From Cynocephalus volans (Eukaryota > Chordata > Mammalia > Dermoptera > Cynocephalidae), in contig NC_084469.1 in the NCBI RefSeq assembly GCF_027409185.1, forward strand, positions 31,982,293-32,046,292: a stretch of DNA of 64,000 nt. Direction: 5' to 3'. Of the stretch, positions 1-12,685 are shown piece after piece. Under the pieces are notes generated by a model, which ran no database searches, was not told the origin of the DNA, and saw only the letters and a program-made list of their open reading frames with translations. Positions within the stretch are counted from its first letter, which is position 1, and each line of letters starts with the position of its first letter. The translations under genes and the position numbers were made by a program.

Positions 1-1720
1 GCGGGCCTGCGGGTGTCGCGGACAGGGCCCCTCTCAGGGATCCAGGTCCCCGGCACTCGCCGCCTCACTTAAAGCCATCTTGTTCATTCTGCCCTCACCC
101 ATCGCTCTTTTCCCTCCTCTAGATCCCACGGCGCTTGCAGCGAGGTGAAGGCTCCCACGCCACTGTCGATGGCGAGCATGGGGGATCCGGCGCGCAGTGC
201 CCTCCGCTGGGTGCCTTGTGCCCCTGCAGCACTGGCAGGCCCCTCCGCTTCGCCACGCACCTGAGTCTCACCCTGCCCAGAGACCCCACACGGCCTGCGG
301 TCCACACCCCCACATCCCTGTCGAAGCTCCCTGCTCTTCCCTTGTCCCCGGTCCCTAGTCTAGCCCTATTTCTGGGATTCATCCTCCCTACCATCAGCAA
401 GCCCCAACCCTCTTGGGGTACCCAGGAGTCTGGCTCCCTGTGTCTCGTTCTTACCCCCGTCCTGCAGGGGCTGCGGCTTCTCTTCTCGGGGGGGCGGGGT
501 CTCTCTTCCCTCTTGGCCTCTGCTCCTTTATCTGGCCGGGATGTCGGGGGCGGGGGTGGAGGTGGGGTGAACGCCTGGGTCTGTATCCTTCCTTCCTCCC
601 TAACTCTCCAGATGGCGAGCCCGGGGCGGGGTCTTGGTCTCGAGGGCGGGACCTCAGAAACGCGGGGTGTGGTCGTAACGTAGGGGGCTGGGGTCACTGA
701 AAGTGGAACCAAGGATGGGGATAGGGGAATTGGGGAGGAGGTTAGGGATATCGAGGTGGGAAATGTAGGAGACCTGAGTCGTCGGAGGGCCCGGGACAGC
801 GACAACTGGTGTGTTGGCTCTAGGAGGAAGGTGCCCGGAGCCTGCTGCAGGAGAAAGTGAATACAGCAAAACGCCCCCTTCCAGGGAACTGTGTTAGGGG
901 AGAAAAGGGGGGGGGGGCTCAACGAAGCGCCAGGCTCGGGCAGGCGACAGCGGGCTCCCTTGGGGTCTCCGACAGCGGGAGGGTGCAGTGTGAATGACAG
1001 GTTCCTCTAGCGGGGCCTACAAAAAGGGGGGCTCTGACCGGGAGGGGTAGGGAGAGGGCGGATATGATTTCGAGTTCGTTTCCTTCCATTGTCCTGCGAC
1101 CGGACGGCTCCGCCAGCTGCTTCCCCTCGAGGAGGTGGGGAAAGCCCCGGGTGGGGGCCGAGAGACGCCCGGAGTCCTAAGTGTCCGGTCTTTCGCTCTC
1201 GACTCTCTTCTGAATCCTTTTAGGGATCCAGAAACACGGACTCCCGCCCAAAGCCCGCTCGCTCTCCCCCAATCCCAGCTCACTAGGGCCTCGGGCACCC
1301 GCCCGTCGGCCCCGCTTTGAGGCTGGCGGGACGCCGGGGTCCAGCGCGGCAAGTAGGCAAAGCTCGGCAATGCTCGGCTCCTTCCACGAGGGGGCGGACG
1401 AGCACTAGCCTCGCCTCGGCCGGTCGTCTCCACCCGGCTGGGGGTGCGCTCGGACCGGGCGCAGGATCGATTCGGTCCGGGCGGCTGAAACCTCTGGCCT
1501 CCTCCCATTTGCTCTGGTTTATTTTGCAGCTCCCTCTCCTAGGAGGGGACTAGGGTTGGACGGAGGGAGGTAGAGTTAGGGGAGCGAGGGGACTTTCCCT
1601 CAGGCTGGGGTTCCTACCTGAGGTGAGAAATCCGCGGGCTTTGGGAGCGAAGGGAGTGGGGGGCGGGGGCACAAGGAGCCGGGCCGAGCCTGGGCGCACA
1701 CGGGGTTCTGTTCTCATTAA
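1..1720. promoter_or_regulatory. CpG-rich region, probable promoter zone of the MIR497 host transcript and BCL6B side
   Basis: CpG dinucleotides are frequent at 1-290 and densest at about 880-1500, in contrast to the CpG-poor DNA after 1750. In human the gene beyond the miR-497/195 cluster is BCL6B, transcribed away from it, and the miRNA host gene MIR497HG starts in this interval. By synteny this stretch should therefore hold the start of the host transcript (+ strand) and may reach the BCL6B upstream region (- strand). I searched for the BCL6B BTB-domain start and did not find it, so its coding exons lie outside the window. No transcription start can be fixed from sequence alone. Confidence 0.5.
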
Positions 1721-4700
1721 GCTGGACACTATTATCCAGATGTCTTTTGAGGTGAATTTTTAGTGGACGTTAATATGAGAGTTGGGTGGGGTAAACTGAG
1801 AGAAGGGAAAACAGGGAGGAGGGAGAGAGGGCAGGAGGGGTCTGACAAGCCTCATTTTAAGTCCCTGAACTAACAGGCAGAGATGGGTCACACCCGCATA
1901 TTTTGTTTGGGGAGAACTTGGCCGGGGGGCTGGGGGTCGGAGGGGGGCGGTGCGCAGAGCGAGTCCAGCTGCAAAGCAGGAGCTCCTCGGATTTGGGCTC
2001 AGGACACAGTTGCCGGGAATGACTGACCGTGGATTGCCCATGGAGCTGCATATCCAGGCCTGGGGCCCTCCCCTTCAGATTCGAGTGTGTCTTTATTTGA
2101 GTGCACAAAAGAACAGCTGAGAAGCTGGGAATTGGGGACCACTAAGGATTCAGGATGGTGAGGTGGCTTTGGCATGTGAGGGTGACTTTGGTCTCTGCCC
2201 AGTTTGGAGGTGGGAATTAGACTAGGGACTCCCTTTGGTGTCAGGATGGAGTGTTATCTGTTGTGGGGTGCCTATTTGATATGGGGTGTTGATTTGATTC
2301 AATCGGATGGGCACTGGGGGCTGCATTCAGCCTCAAGGGCCTCTGGTAAGTTTGAGGCATGGCGCTGATTTTGAAGCTATATTAGTTCTGGGGGTTCCAA
2401 CACCGTAACTGGAGATTGCACCCCTCTCTGTCATCTTGGACTATCAGGAGAGGCAGAGTGTTCATGCTGATTTTGGGGTGTGGCCTGTTTTGGGGTGCCA
2501 TATAAATTTTGAGGCTTAGATTAGATTGTTGGAGACATGAAATTCAACTTGGAGTTATTTTAAAATTATTTTGAGGTGGAATATAATGAGAAGCTGGGAG
2601 CAGGTTTGAAGGCTTTCTGTGATTGGGGGTACCGGGAGCTGGGGAGCAAAGTTTTATATTTGAATTATTTGGAAACACTTTGAGAGAGGGATATTCCTGT
2701 GTATGCATGCATAGCCATGAAGCTTTTTCCAGGGGGAGAAACATGGTGAGGGCCCCAGGGTACGGGACTAAAGTTTTGGGGTGTCTTTATTTGGGGGTAT
2801 CTAATCATTCTTTGGGTGCATTTGGTGAAGCTAAGGGATGGATCATAATATGAGATTGATTAGGGGTACATTTAATTTGGAGCATGATTCTGGTTTGGGG
2901 TGTCTTTTGCTTATAACTCTCTCACCCAAGATTCAAGAAATTTCTTTAGTGAACCCCCAAATAAGCCCAGGATTTGAAGGGAGAAATTTGGAAAGGACAT
3001 GTTGTCTCCTCTTATAACTATGTGGCCTGGATAGACCTGAGGCAGAAAAGGTGGTTTCAGACTCTGAACCCCAGTTTCTCAAGGGAGCACGCCTTAGTTT
3101 GGGGGAAGGTGGAAGAAAATGGGGTGTCTCTTGGTAAAGCGGACACCCCTACCAGGGCAGTACTGTTGGGAACTGTGGTGAAGAGAGGTGGTGGTGGGGT
3201 ATAAGGAGGCAAATTCTTGTACCCTGATTTTCTAGGGTAAGAGCCCCAAACAGAAAGCAGAGAGAGGACTGGGAGTGTGAGTGAGATGAGTGGGGGAGGG
3301 GTTCCCAACGGCAGCAGGGGCTAGAGGGTAAGCCAGGCCAGCTCTTCACGCCTGGGTCCCTGCTCTCTTCGGCTCTCCTCCCCTCTCTCCCTCCCACCGC
3401 CCACCCCCCCAACCCAAGGAAAAAAAGCTGCCTGTGCAACAGCAATGGCAGATTCCAATCCTCCAGGCTTTCCTAAACCACCACCGAAAGCAGCCAGGGG
3501 GGAGGGGAGGGGAGGATCGGGCTTTCCTGCTCCCTTAAGACAGGGGCAATGAGCTTGACCTCCTGGCCCCTAGCCCTTTGAGGAGTGCCCCCCGATCTGG
3601 AAGCCAGGTGTCCTGGACCCTAGCCCCCGAGCGGGGGGGCCTGGAGAGACGGGGAGGAGGAAGGAGGGAGTGACTTCCAAAATTGGCATCGGGACAGAGC
3701 AGGGCTGGCGGGAGGCAGGCGAAAGATGGAATTTTCCTGAAAAAACGGGGGTATCTGAGGACCCCAAATTTGGAGATCTAGTCCAGGACCGTCCTCCCAA
3801 CATCCTAGATTTTTTTGGGATTTTTTGAGGGCCCCGGGACCCCTCTAGATGGGGTGAGGAATGTAGTGTTGGGGGAATCTGACTGGGGCATTGCAGCTGC
3901 CTCTCCCGCCGAGTTGGAGACGGATGGGCTGGGACGTGTTTTGGGGGGGTGTCCCCAATTCTGACTGGGAGTGGAGGAACCCCCTCCTGAGCTCTCTTGT
4001 GGGGGTCCCCCCTCCCCAAGTCACTCCCCAGTCCCTGAGCCAGCCGAAAGGAAGGAGGCCAGCGATGCGACTGGGGCGGCTCCTTTCTCCTGCACCCCAA
4101 ATGTGAGGGATGCACCCCAAATTTTGCTCCTTTCAAAATAGGGAACCAGGATCTCAGGGGAGAGTAGCTGAGGTAAGTGGGGAGGAAAGTGTCCCCTGTT
4201 TTCAGGAGAGACGTGGCGGTTGGGGGGGAGGTTTGGAGGTGCGTGTTGGGGTGGGGTTGGGCTTTGTCAGTCTTGGAATTGGGGGGATGGTTGGAGAGGC
4301 TTTCTCTTATACCCCTAAACTGCAGACCCCCAGATGGAAACCAAAGGCTGAGATCAGAGAGCCCCCCAACATCCCCAGCCATTAGGGTAGTGTTTGATTT
4401 CTCTTTCACCCCCACAAAGGCTCTGCCGAGGGTGGGAGCTGGGGGCAGTTGTGCAGTTTGGGGGCTAGGGAGGGTGGTGTGAGGAGCAGGAGGCCTTGGC
4501 AGAGTTTGATGTAGGACAGATAGGGGTTTGGGGAAGGGGAATGGCATCCCGGGGGCCTTAAAATATTGCTTATGTACACCACCTTAGATCTTTTTGATTG
4601 CTAAGAGTTTTGGGGGTGTGTCGGGAGGGGGGGCAGTAAAAGGTGGGATAGGATATGGGAAGATAACTTTTGGGTTTTAGAAGATATTATTTTGATTTGC

Positions 4701-5534
4701 AGAAGGGATTTTGGCCCTTGGATTTTGCTTTCTAAGGGGTGCTTTTAAAAAATCAAGTCCTGGAGAGGAGAAAAAGGCTGAGGAAAGGCCTAGGGTGGGG
4801 GGTGGGGAGAAGCATGTTTGTCTCAGTTAAACGTGGCTCTCTGGGGTGGGCCTGCCTGCCTGGGCCTTGTGGCTGAGCTGATGGAGGTTGTTGTGGGGTG
4901 GGGCTCAGGTCCTGGGGGGCCATGGGGAGTGGGAACAGTGCTGGGGGTTGAATACCTGGACCCCGGGTCCAGATGGCCCTCTTCCTGGGCCCTGGTGCTC
5001 CCCTTCCCCCTGGCCTCCATTTCCTGCCTTTGGCCTCCATCTTGTGGCAGGCCCAGGGCCCAGGGCGACTTCCGGCCCCCCTCTCCAAACCGTGTTCCGG
5101 CCCCACCACCTCTGGACTGCCAACTCCCAACCCTGCTGTCCTTGGCCCTCTGTCTCTTCTTGCTTTTCTCTTGGGTTCTGACCCAGGGAGGGGAAGAACG
5201 GACACGGGAAGCCTCGGGTCCCTGCCCTTGCTGAGTTGGGAGGCAATTTGTTGGTCCCCTCCAGTCATTCCCTATTTCCTCCACCTCTGACCCCACCCTA
5301 GGGCTCCTCGGAGCTGAGTTCCTACAGAGGGAAGATGGCTCCAATCTTACTACACTGAACTCATTCCCTAGGTCCCTCTCTCTTCCCACTTGCCTGCTCG
5401 ACTCCTGTCCTTGGTTCCCGGTTTTCCCCAACCTTTTTGGGGGCCAAGTTTGCCTTTAAGCCTTCTCTATCTCCCTGCTCTTGGTGGTGATGGTGGGGGT
5501 CTTCACAGCACTGTCTTGTGCTCTTGCTCTCAAC
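1720..5534 (+). other. G-rich stretch between the CpG island and miR-497; no gene recognised
   Basis: No coding exon or young repeat is recognised here. The + strand is rich in runs of three to six G, often in phrases like TTTGGGG or TGGGGTG at about 2200-2900, and clearly poorer in C runs until about 4800. After 4850 both strands become GC-rich. By synteny this is the 5' part and introns of the miR-497/195 host transcript, read on the + strand. Exon borders of that noncoding transcript cannot be called. Long open frames on either strand (for example 3570-4547, 4823-5431) have low-complexity composition and match no known protein. Confidence 0.45.
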
Positions 5535-5646
5535 CCACCCCAGTCCTGCTCCCGCCCCAGCAGCACACTGTGGTTTGTACGGCACTGTGGCCACGTCCAA
5601 ACCACACTGTGGTGTTAGAGCGAGGGTGGGGGAGGCACCGCTGAGG
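5535..5646 (+). ncRNA. MIR497: microRNA precursor mir-497
   Basis: The 112-base hairpin matches the mammalian mir-497 precursor almost base for base. The 5p mature arm (CAGCAGCACACTGTGGTTTG then T) lies at 5558-5578 and carries the AGCAGCA seed shared with the miR-15/16 family. The 3p arm lies at 5598-5619 and pairs with it across the short GGCACTGTGGCCACG loop. Transcription is on the + strand, opposite to the protein genes that follow, with miR-195 217 bases downstream in the same transcript. The family represses cell-cycle genes such as cyclins and CHEK1 (established knowledge). Confidence 0.97.
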
Positions 5647-5863
5647 CTTGACCCTGGGAGGCCATCCCGGAGAAGTGACACAAAAGACATCTGGGGCCTT
5701 GTGATGAGCTTCTTGTGAGGTGGTGGAAGAAGGTGGAGGGATGAAAGCACGGAAACAGCCCTTCCAAAATTCCCAGGGTAGGCTCAGGAATACTGACTGC
5801 CAGAGACCCTGGGAGTAAGTTCTGCCTCCAGAGAGCAAAGTGGAGTCTTTGTTGCCCACACCG

Positions 5864-5950
5864 AGCTCCCCTGGCTCTAGCAGCACAGAAATATTGGCAC
5901 CGGGAAGCGAGTCTGCCAATATTGGCTGTGCTGCTCCAGGCAGGGTGGCG
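5864..5950 (+). ncRNA. MIR195: microRNA precursor mir-195
   Basis: The 87-base hairpin matches mammalian mir-195. The 5p arm is at 5878-5898 (TAGCAGCACAGAAATATTGG then C) and the 3p arm at 5916-5937. The miR-15/16/195/497 seed AGCAGCA is intact. Compared with the human precursor as I recall it, the differences fall outside the mature arms (for example CACCGGG in place of CACAGGG at the loop). It lies on the same strand as mir-497 and is co-transcribed with it in other mammals. The BAP18 poly(A) signal on the opposite strand is only about 107 bases further right. Confidence 0.97.
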
Positions 5951-6056
5951 AGAGCTACAAGGAGGGGCTGAGCCCCTGATGGCTGAGCAGAGAAGAGGGA
6001 ACAGCCCTCTCCTGTTAATAATGTTAAGGTGACGGCACCAAACTGAGAGGGAAATC

Positions 6057-6062
6057 TTTATT
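6057..6062 (-). terminator. Polyadenylation signal of BAP18
   Basis: The + strand reads TTTATT, so the - strand has AATAAA about 255 bases after the BAP18 stop codon. It is the first canonical signal downstream of that stop. It puts the BAP18 3' end at roughly 6030-6045, about 100 bases short of the miR-195 hairpin encoded on the other strand. Confidence 0.75.
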
Positions 6063-6234
6063 GAGTTCTGTATAAAAATGTACATCAGATAGAGGTCAAA
6101 AGGGTGGGGGCTGATGCTTATACCGGAACATCAAGGTGGACAGCCCCAGCAGCCTTCTGATCCTCTCACTCAGGCCTTGCTCCGAGTCCCAGGCGATCCA
6201 CAGGTCCAGGGTGAAGCGAGAGGTCAGAGGTGGA

Positions 6235-6278
6235 AGGCTCAGCGGGAGAGTAGAGGAGGCTCAGCGGGAGAGTAGAGG
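6235..6278. repeat. 22-bp perfect tandem duplication in the BAP18 3' region
   Basis: Two perfect adjacent copies of a 22-base unit occupy 6235-6256 and 6257-6278, followed by a third, partial and diverged copy beginning at 6279. The repeat lies in the BAP18 3' UTR for the standard reading frame. The stop codon of the alternative C-terminus (6261-6263) lies inside the second copy. Confidence 0.9.
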
Positions 6279-6316
6279 AGGATCAGCAGAGGTCATGAGA
6301 AGGCCAGAATCCAGGG

Positions 6317-8777
<2,461 letters not shown>

Positions 8778-9115
8778 GGCTCCACGCTCCTCACGGAGAC
8801 GGTGCCGCCGCTGCCGCTACCGCACGAGCCGGGACCAAAGAGCCTGGCGACCGAACTGCTCTGAGCCCCGCGCAGGAAGTCCCGCCCTCCCCGCAGCTGA
8901 TTGGCTCCCACCCTGCCGCTCCCCGCCCCACCTCCCGCAGTCCCTCAGGCCTCCTCGGCGCGCCAAGGAAGGGAAGACACCGCCTCACTTCCGGGCCCCT
9001 TCACTCCACTTCCGTCGAGGGGCCAGGCTTCCCGACTCAGAGGCCGACCTCGGGCTTTACCCCATCCCCGCTCCGTCACCCAAGCACAGACACAGGCTTA
9101 CGAGAGCAGTTTCTC

Positions 9116-9121
9116 TTTATT
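9116..9121 (-). terminator. Polyadenylation signal of RNASEK
   Basis: TTTATT on the + strand gives AATAAA on the - strand, 229 bases after the RNASEK stop. It lies about 340 bases upstream of the BAP18 start codon on the same strand. Failure to cleave here would create the RNASEK-BAP18 read-through transcript known in human. Confidence 0.8.
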
Positions 9122-9349
9122 GTGGTACGAGACGTAGGCGAGGCGGCTGCAGAGACAAGGAACGGCCAGCCCCGGGCCCCCCCCTCCAACTGGGGCCGAA
9201 CGCCAGAGATTGGAGGGCAAGGGATTGGGTCTCTCGCCAGGGAAACCCAGTCCCGCGGAGGGCGCCAGAAGGGGTGGGACGCGACCTGGGGAGGGGCTGG
9301 GGAGAGTCTTTAAATAGAGGGGTGCGGGACAGGGGAAAGGGACCGTGTC

Positions 9350-10753
9350 CTAGCGCACCATGTATTCCTTGCGCTTATTGAGCCGAAGTTGGCAGAAGGA
9401 GAAGCCTCCGAGGAGGAGGTAAAGGCCCGCCGCGATGAAACAGTTGTAGCTGACTTGCTCATAAAGGTTGTATATGCTCTGGGGACCGTTCCTGGGGGTG
9501 GGGATTAGGCAGAGAAGTGTCAATGGCAGCCGACATTGACTGAGTACTTACTATGTGCCAGGCACTACTGTAAGCACTTTTACTTATGGTATTCAATTTT
9601 CTTTACCACTGTATGGGGTGAATTACAGTACCCATTTTGCAGCGGTGGACTGAGGCACAGAGAAGTAAAATAACTAAAGAGGCCACACCTAAAGCGGTGG
9701 GTTTAGGATAGCCACTGAGGTCTTACTCCCCAGACTGCTCCTAAATACATTCTAAAGACAGCAGCTCTCCTCTCCCACTACCCTAACTAACCTCGGGGCC
9801 CCAACTATCCAGCCTCCTAAACATAATTCTGGCCATAGGCCCAGCCACCTCCCATCTACCTACCCACCTACCCCGCCTCCCCCACCGAAAGATACTTACT
9901 CGAAATCTTTCTCCGTGAAAGGAACATCCTCAATTAACACAGCGGAATGGACATTGAAAAATATTCCAAGCATTATCTAAAATAATGGAAGGGTAGGTTG
10001 TTGAACTCAGGCACCTGACCTCCTGGTCACTCCTTAAACCCTCTCCATTTCTAGTGTTGCCACAACACCCGGGAATTCTGAGATTAACCAGAAAGAGCTA
10101 GGACTAGAGTTGTTGCTGCTAGATTCGGACTCCGCCTCCTGGAATAGAACATGAGGTGGTAACATTGACAAGGGGCTGGGGCAGGGGCACGAATAGTGAG
10201 CAACCCGTCTTTCCCAGGAACCCAGATTGTCCTCTCCAGAGGCGTCATTATCATGGGACAAGGCGGAAGAAGTAAGGGAGAATCCGCACTTCATATTATT
10301 TCTTCTTGAAGTGGGGGCGGGCAGCGTGCTGGGGAAAAAAGGCCCAGCTCCCCATTTCGGGAACAAGCACTCCCTCTCCCCGCTATCCTCCGTTCAAATC
10401 AAGTATCTCTCAGGAACCCACCTCTTCTTTTTCTTAACTTGAAGGCTTTCCGGATTTACCAGTACCGGCTCCCATTCAAGGCTCCAGCCCCAGCCCCCTC
10501 TCTCCAGTTCCTCATTTTTCAATCTCAGTTCTGTCTCGTTCTCCAGTGCTCAGTTAATCAAACGACCCCTCCGGCCTGCCTGCTGCTTTCTCAGGCCTGG
10601 AGTTACCTAGCTTCCCAACCTTCCAACCCCGGGCCCCTCAGGCCCTCTCCGATTCTCGCCGGGTAGTCCCCTCACCAACATGATCACTCCCCAGGCGCTG
10701 AGGACTATGCCGCAGGCAGCCAGCTTCGGCCCACAGCACAGGAGCGACGCCAT
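9350..10753 (-). CDS. RNASEK: RNASEK, ribonuclease kappa / V-ATPase-associated membrane protein, 98 aa, three coding exons
   Basis: Coding exons on the - strand: 10753-10676, 9976-9900 and 9491-9350, giving 297 bases (98 codons plus stop), the length of human RNASEK. All junctions are GT-AG and keep phase. The protein starts [15 protein letters not shown], has a first membrane helix at about residues 12-33 and a luminal loop with [16 protein letters not shown] second helix spans about residues 67-88 ([19 protein letters not shown]), and the basic cytoplasmic tail ends RKEYMVR. Only conservative differences from human are seen, such as Ser for Asn after PQ and Leu for Val before RLNKRK. It was named as an endoribonuclease; it is also reported as a subunit associated with the V-ATPase membrane sector needed for endosomal acidification (established knowledge). 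BAP18 follows head-to-tail. Confidence 0.97.
9520..9750 (+). repeat. MIR SINE in RNASEK intron 2
   Basis: The segment reads TTGACTGAGTACTTACTATG, then TGCCAGGCACTACTGTAAGC, a cell-counting style GAATTACAGTACCCATTTTG phrase and GGACTGAGGCACAGAGAAG. This is the typical order of a mammalian MIR element on the + strand. Confidence 0.85.
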
Positions 10754-11240
10754 GAAGAAGGGTGTCGGGTATCACCCAACTATGAGCCAGGTGGGAAGGC
10801 GGTGAGGAAGTCTTGGATGCTGCCGGGGCCTGCAAGCTGGACTTGGGGGCTGTCGCGGAGGATTGTGGCGGGGTGAGAAGGGGGCGTGGCCTCCGGCTGC
10901 AACCATCGGGCCGGGGGACGGCAGGTGGAGAACGCTGGGCTCCTCGGGTCCTCTCCGGACTTGGGAGGGAGATGGCGGGGTCTGAAACCGAAGCAGCCCT
11001 CCGGAAGCCCTTCTCGACCTCTGTAGCTGGGGCGTGAATATTGGAAGAGCGAGGGGCTCTGGTTTCTTGGTCGCCCCCTCTATAGGTTGGAATGGAAGGA
11101 GCTTGCAGGCCACGTGACCAAGGCAAGTCACGTGACAAGGAAGTAGCCGTAACCAGGCCTGTGGGAAAAGTCTAGCTCTGGTGGAGCTCCTGGTAACTTG
11201 GGCGACGGGCTTGGATCGGACGATTGGAACCATCTGACCT
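10640..11240. promoter_or_regulatory. CpG-rich promoter region of RNASEK
   Basis: CpG-rich DNA covers RNASEK exon 1 and about 480 bases upstream of its start codon at 10753. A GC box is readable at 10881-10890 (GGGGCGTGGC). Two CACGTGAC E-boxes lie at 11111-11118 and 11129-11136. No protein gene starts in the opposite direction here, so the island is assigned to RNASEK. Confidence 0.7.
11111..11136. promoter_or_regulatory. Paired CACGTGAC E-boxes (CLEAR-like) upstream of RNASEK
   Basis: Two copies of CACGTGAC sit 18 bases apart, start to start. The second is embedded in the full palindrome GTCACGTGAC (11127-11136), the consensus bound by TFEB/TFE3/MITF in lysosomal gene promoters. They are about 360-385 bases upstream of the RNASEK start codon within its CpG-rich promoter. 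USF1/2 also bind such sites. Confidence 0.6.
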
Positions 11241-11472
11241 TTCCCTCAGATGGGAGATATCCTGTGATAGGAAGTGGTAAGTGGGACGTAGAGATTTACA
11301 CGGAGAGCTAGCGCTTCTCTTTTCTACTCACCCCTCCCTTTTTAAATAGATATTCTGACACAGTGAAAGGAGGTAAGGGCCTTTCCTGAGGCCAAGAGTA
11401 CTGTTGTGGCTAGAACTCTTTAAAATTGCTGAGTGTTCTTGGCACTGGAAATGCTTTTCTCTTAAGAAACAT

Positions 11473-11550
11473 GTTTTTTTTTTTTTTTTAAGATGACGGA
11501 CGGGTAAGGTGATCTTAACCCTTGACTTGGTGTTGTCAGCACCACGCTTA
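11473..11550 (-). repeat. Truncated tRNA-Ile SINE (left half of a dimer)
   Basis: A run of T followed by GGTGATCTTAACCCTTGACT and GGTGTTGTCAGCACCACGCT matches the poly(A)-proximal tRNA-like unit of the dimeric SINEs at 42875 and 51065, in reverse orientation. The second unit is missing. Confidence 0.75.
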
Positions 11551-12494
11551 AGTAACATTTTAATCATCACACTTGGAATACTGTATAGTTCTGGATGCAA
11601 AATCCAGGGAAAATATGGGGTTAGGAAAAGTCCAGGGAAAGCAGACTCGATGAGCAAGTAGTGAAGGGGAGAAGTCCTGCTAAATGTCCTGGAGAAAGGA
11701 GTAAGTACACAGAAATATCACTTTGCTTCCATACTGCAAACTAAGGAAACTGATTATAGCCTTTGAATAAGGTAGGATACAAGATTGAAAAATATGAATA
11801 GATCATCCCCTCCACACATGTACAAAAAAGTGTATATACTTCACTGGTGAGAGACTGATTTGTAATAATTATTCAGGGAAATAGGGATGTTTGAAGAACT
11901 GAGCTTGTTTTACCCATTCTAGGGAGGACAGCATAATTTTGAGGGATCATTTTGATTTTGAGCCCCAGAACTAAACAAACACTGTCGTTGGCTAGAATAA
12001 CTTGGTGGTATTTTTCCATTCATTTTGTGCATATTGTTCTTAAAAAGGTTGTGAGAGAGGAGCCTGGGAAACAGAGATCCCAGGATATTAAAGGGCCTGG
12101 AAAAGTGGCCTTGAAACATGAGTTTTATATCTCTTTTTGTTTGGGACTGTCTAGGGAAGGAAGCTATTTTGGGGCAAAGGTTTTTATTCTGCCCTAGGAA
12201 TATCATTCTTATTCAGGCGCTTTTGGGGTACATATGTGAATAGGAGGAATAGGTGTGGAGGGAAAATTGCCAAGGAAGGGAGTCAGGAATTTGTAAGTTG
12301 GCCACCAAGCTTCAAGTCTAGTTCCTGGGAAAGGAGAATTAGCTGAGGTAGTTGATTTTTACTAGAAATCTCCCTGCGCCCCCTCTCCCATCATGCTCTT
12401 GGATGTTTTGGAAGTAGGGTCAGGATCTCAGGCTAGTGCAGGGGACAAGAGCCAAATCCAGCCTGTAGCCTGCACACATCCCTCAAATAAAGCA

Positions 12495-12598
12495 TTTTTT
12501 TTTTTTTTTTTTTGGAGGCTGGCTAGTACAGGGATTCAACCCTGGACCTTGGTTTTATCAGCACCATGCTCCGACCAACTAAACTATCCAGCCAGCCC
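12495..12598 (-). repeat. tRNA-Ile SINE monomer
   Basis: A 19-base T run precedes GGCTGGCTAGTACAGGGATT, then ATCAGCACCATGCT and CCAACTAAACTATCCAGCCAGCCC. This is the reverse complement of a tRNA-Ile-like body with a poly(A) tail. It is inserted in the hAT remnant. Confidence 0.85.
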
Positions 12599-12679
12599 TT
12601 TTATTTGCATTTCTAAATGATTGAATAAACCAAAATAATAATAAATTTTGCAACAGTTGAAGTTGTCCATAAATAAGGT

Positions 12680-12685
12680 TTTATT
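12680..12685 (-). terminator. Candidate polyadenylation signal of ALOX12
   Basis: TTTATT on the + strand gives AATAAA on the - strand 237 bases after the ALOX12 stop codon, the nearest canonical signal seen. It lies inside the hAT-type repeat, so the true 3' end could be elsewhere. Confidence 0.45.

Noticed and set aside
119-922. Long minus-strand open frame (267 codons) at the left edge
   Set aside because: It lies in CpG-rich, low-complexity DNA, is Pro/Arg/Ser-biased and matches no family; BCL6B coding sequence was looked for and is absent.
3570-4547. Minus-strand open frame of 325 codons
   Set aside because: The length follows from G-skewed composition that removes stops on the C-rich complement. 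It has no domain-like pattern and no splice context.
4753-5431. Several overlapping long frames on both strands
   Set aside because: They are compositional artefacts of GC-rich DNA next to miR-497.
6235-6278. Short direct repeats as a CRISPR-like array
   Set aside because: There are two abutting copies without spacers in a mammalian 3' UTR; simple tandem duplication.
12495-12598. Possible tRNA genes at this and similar sites
   Set aside because: The tRNA-Ile-like bodies have oligo(A) tails, target-site duplications and degenerate arms, so they are SINEs, not tRNA genes.
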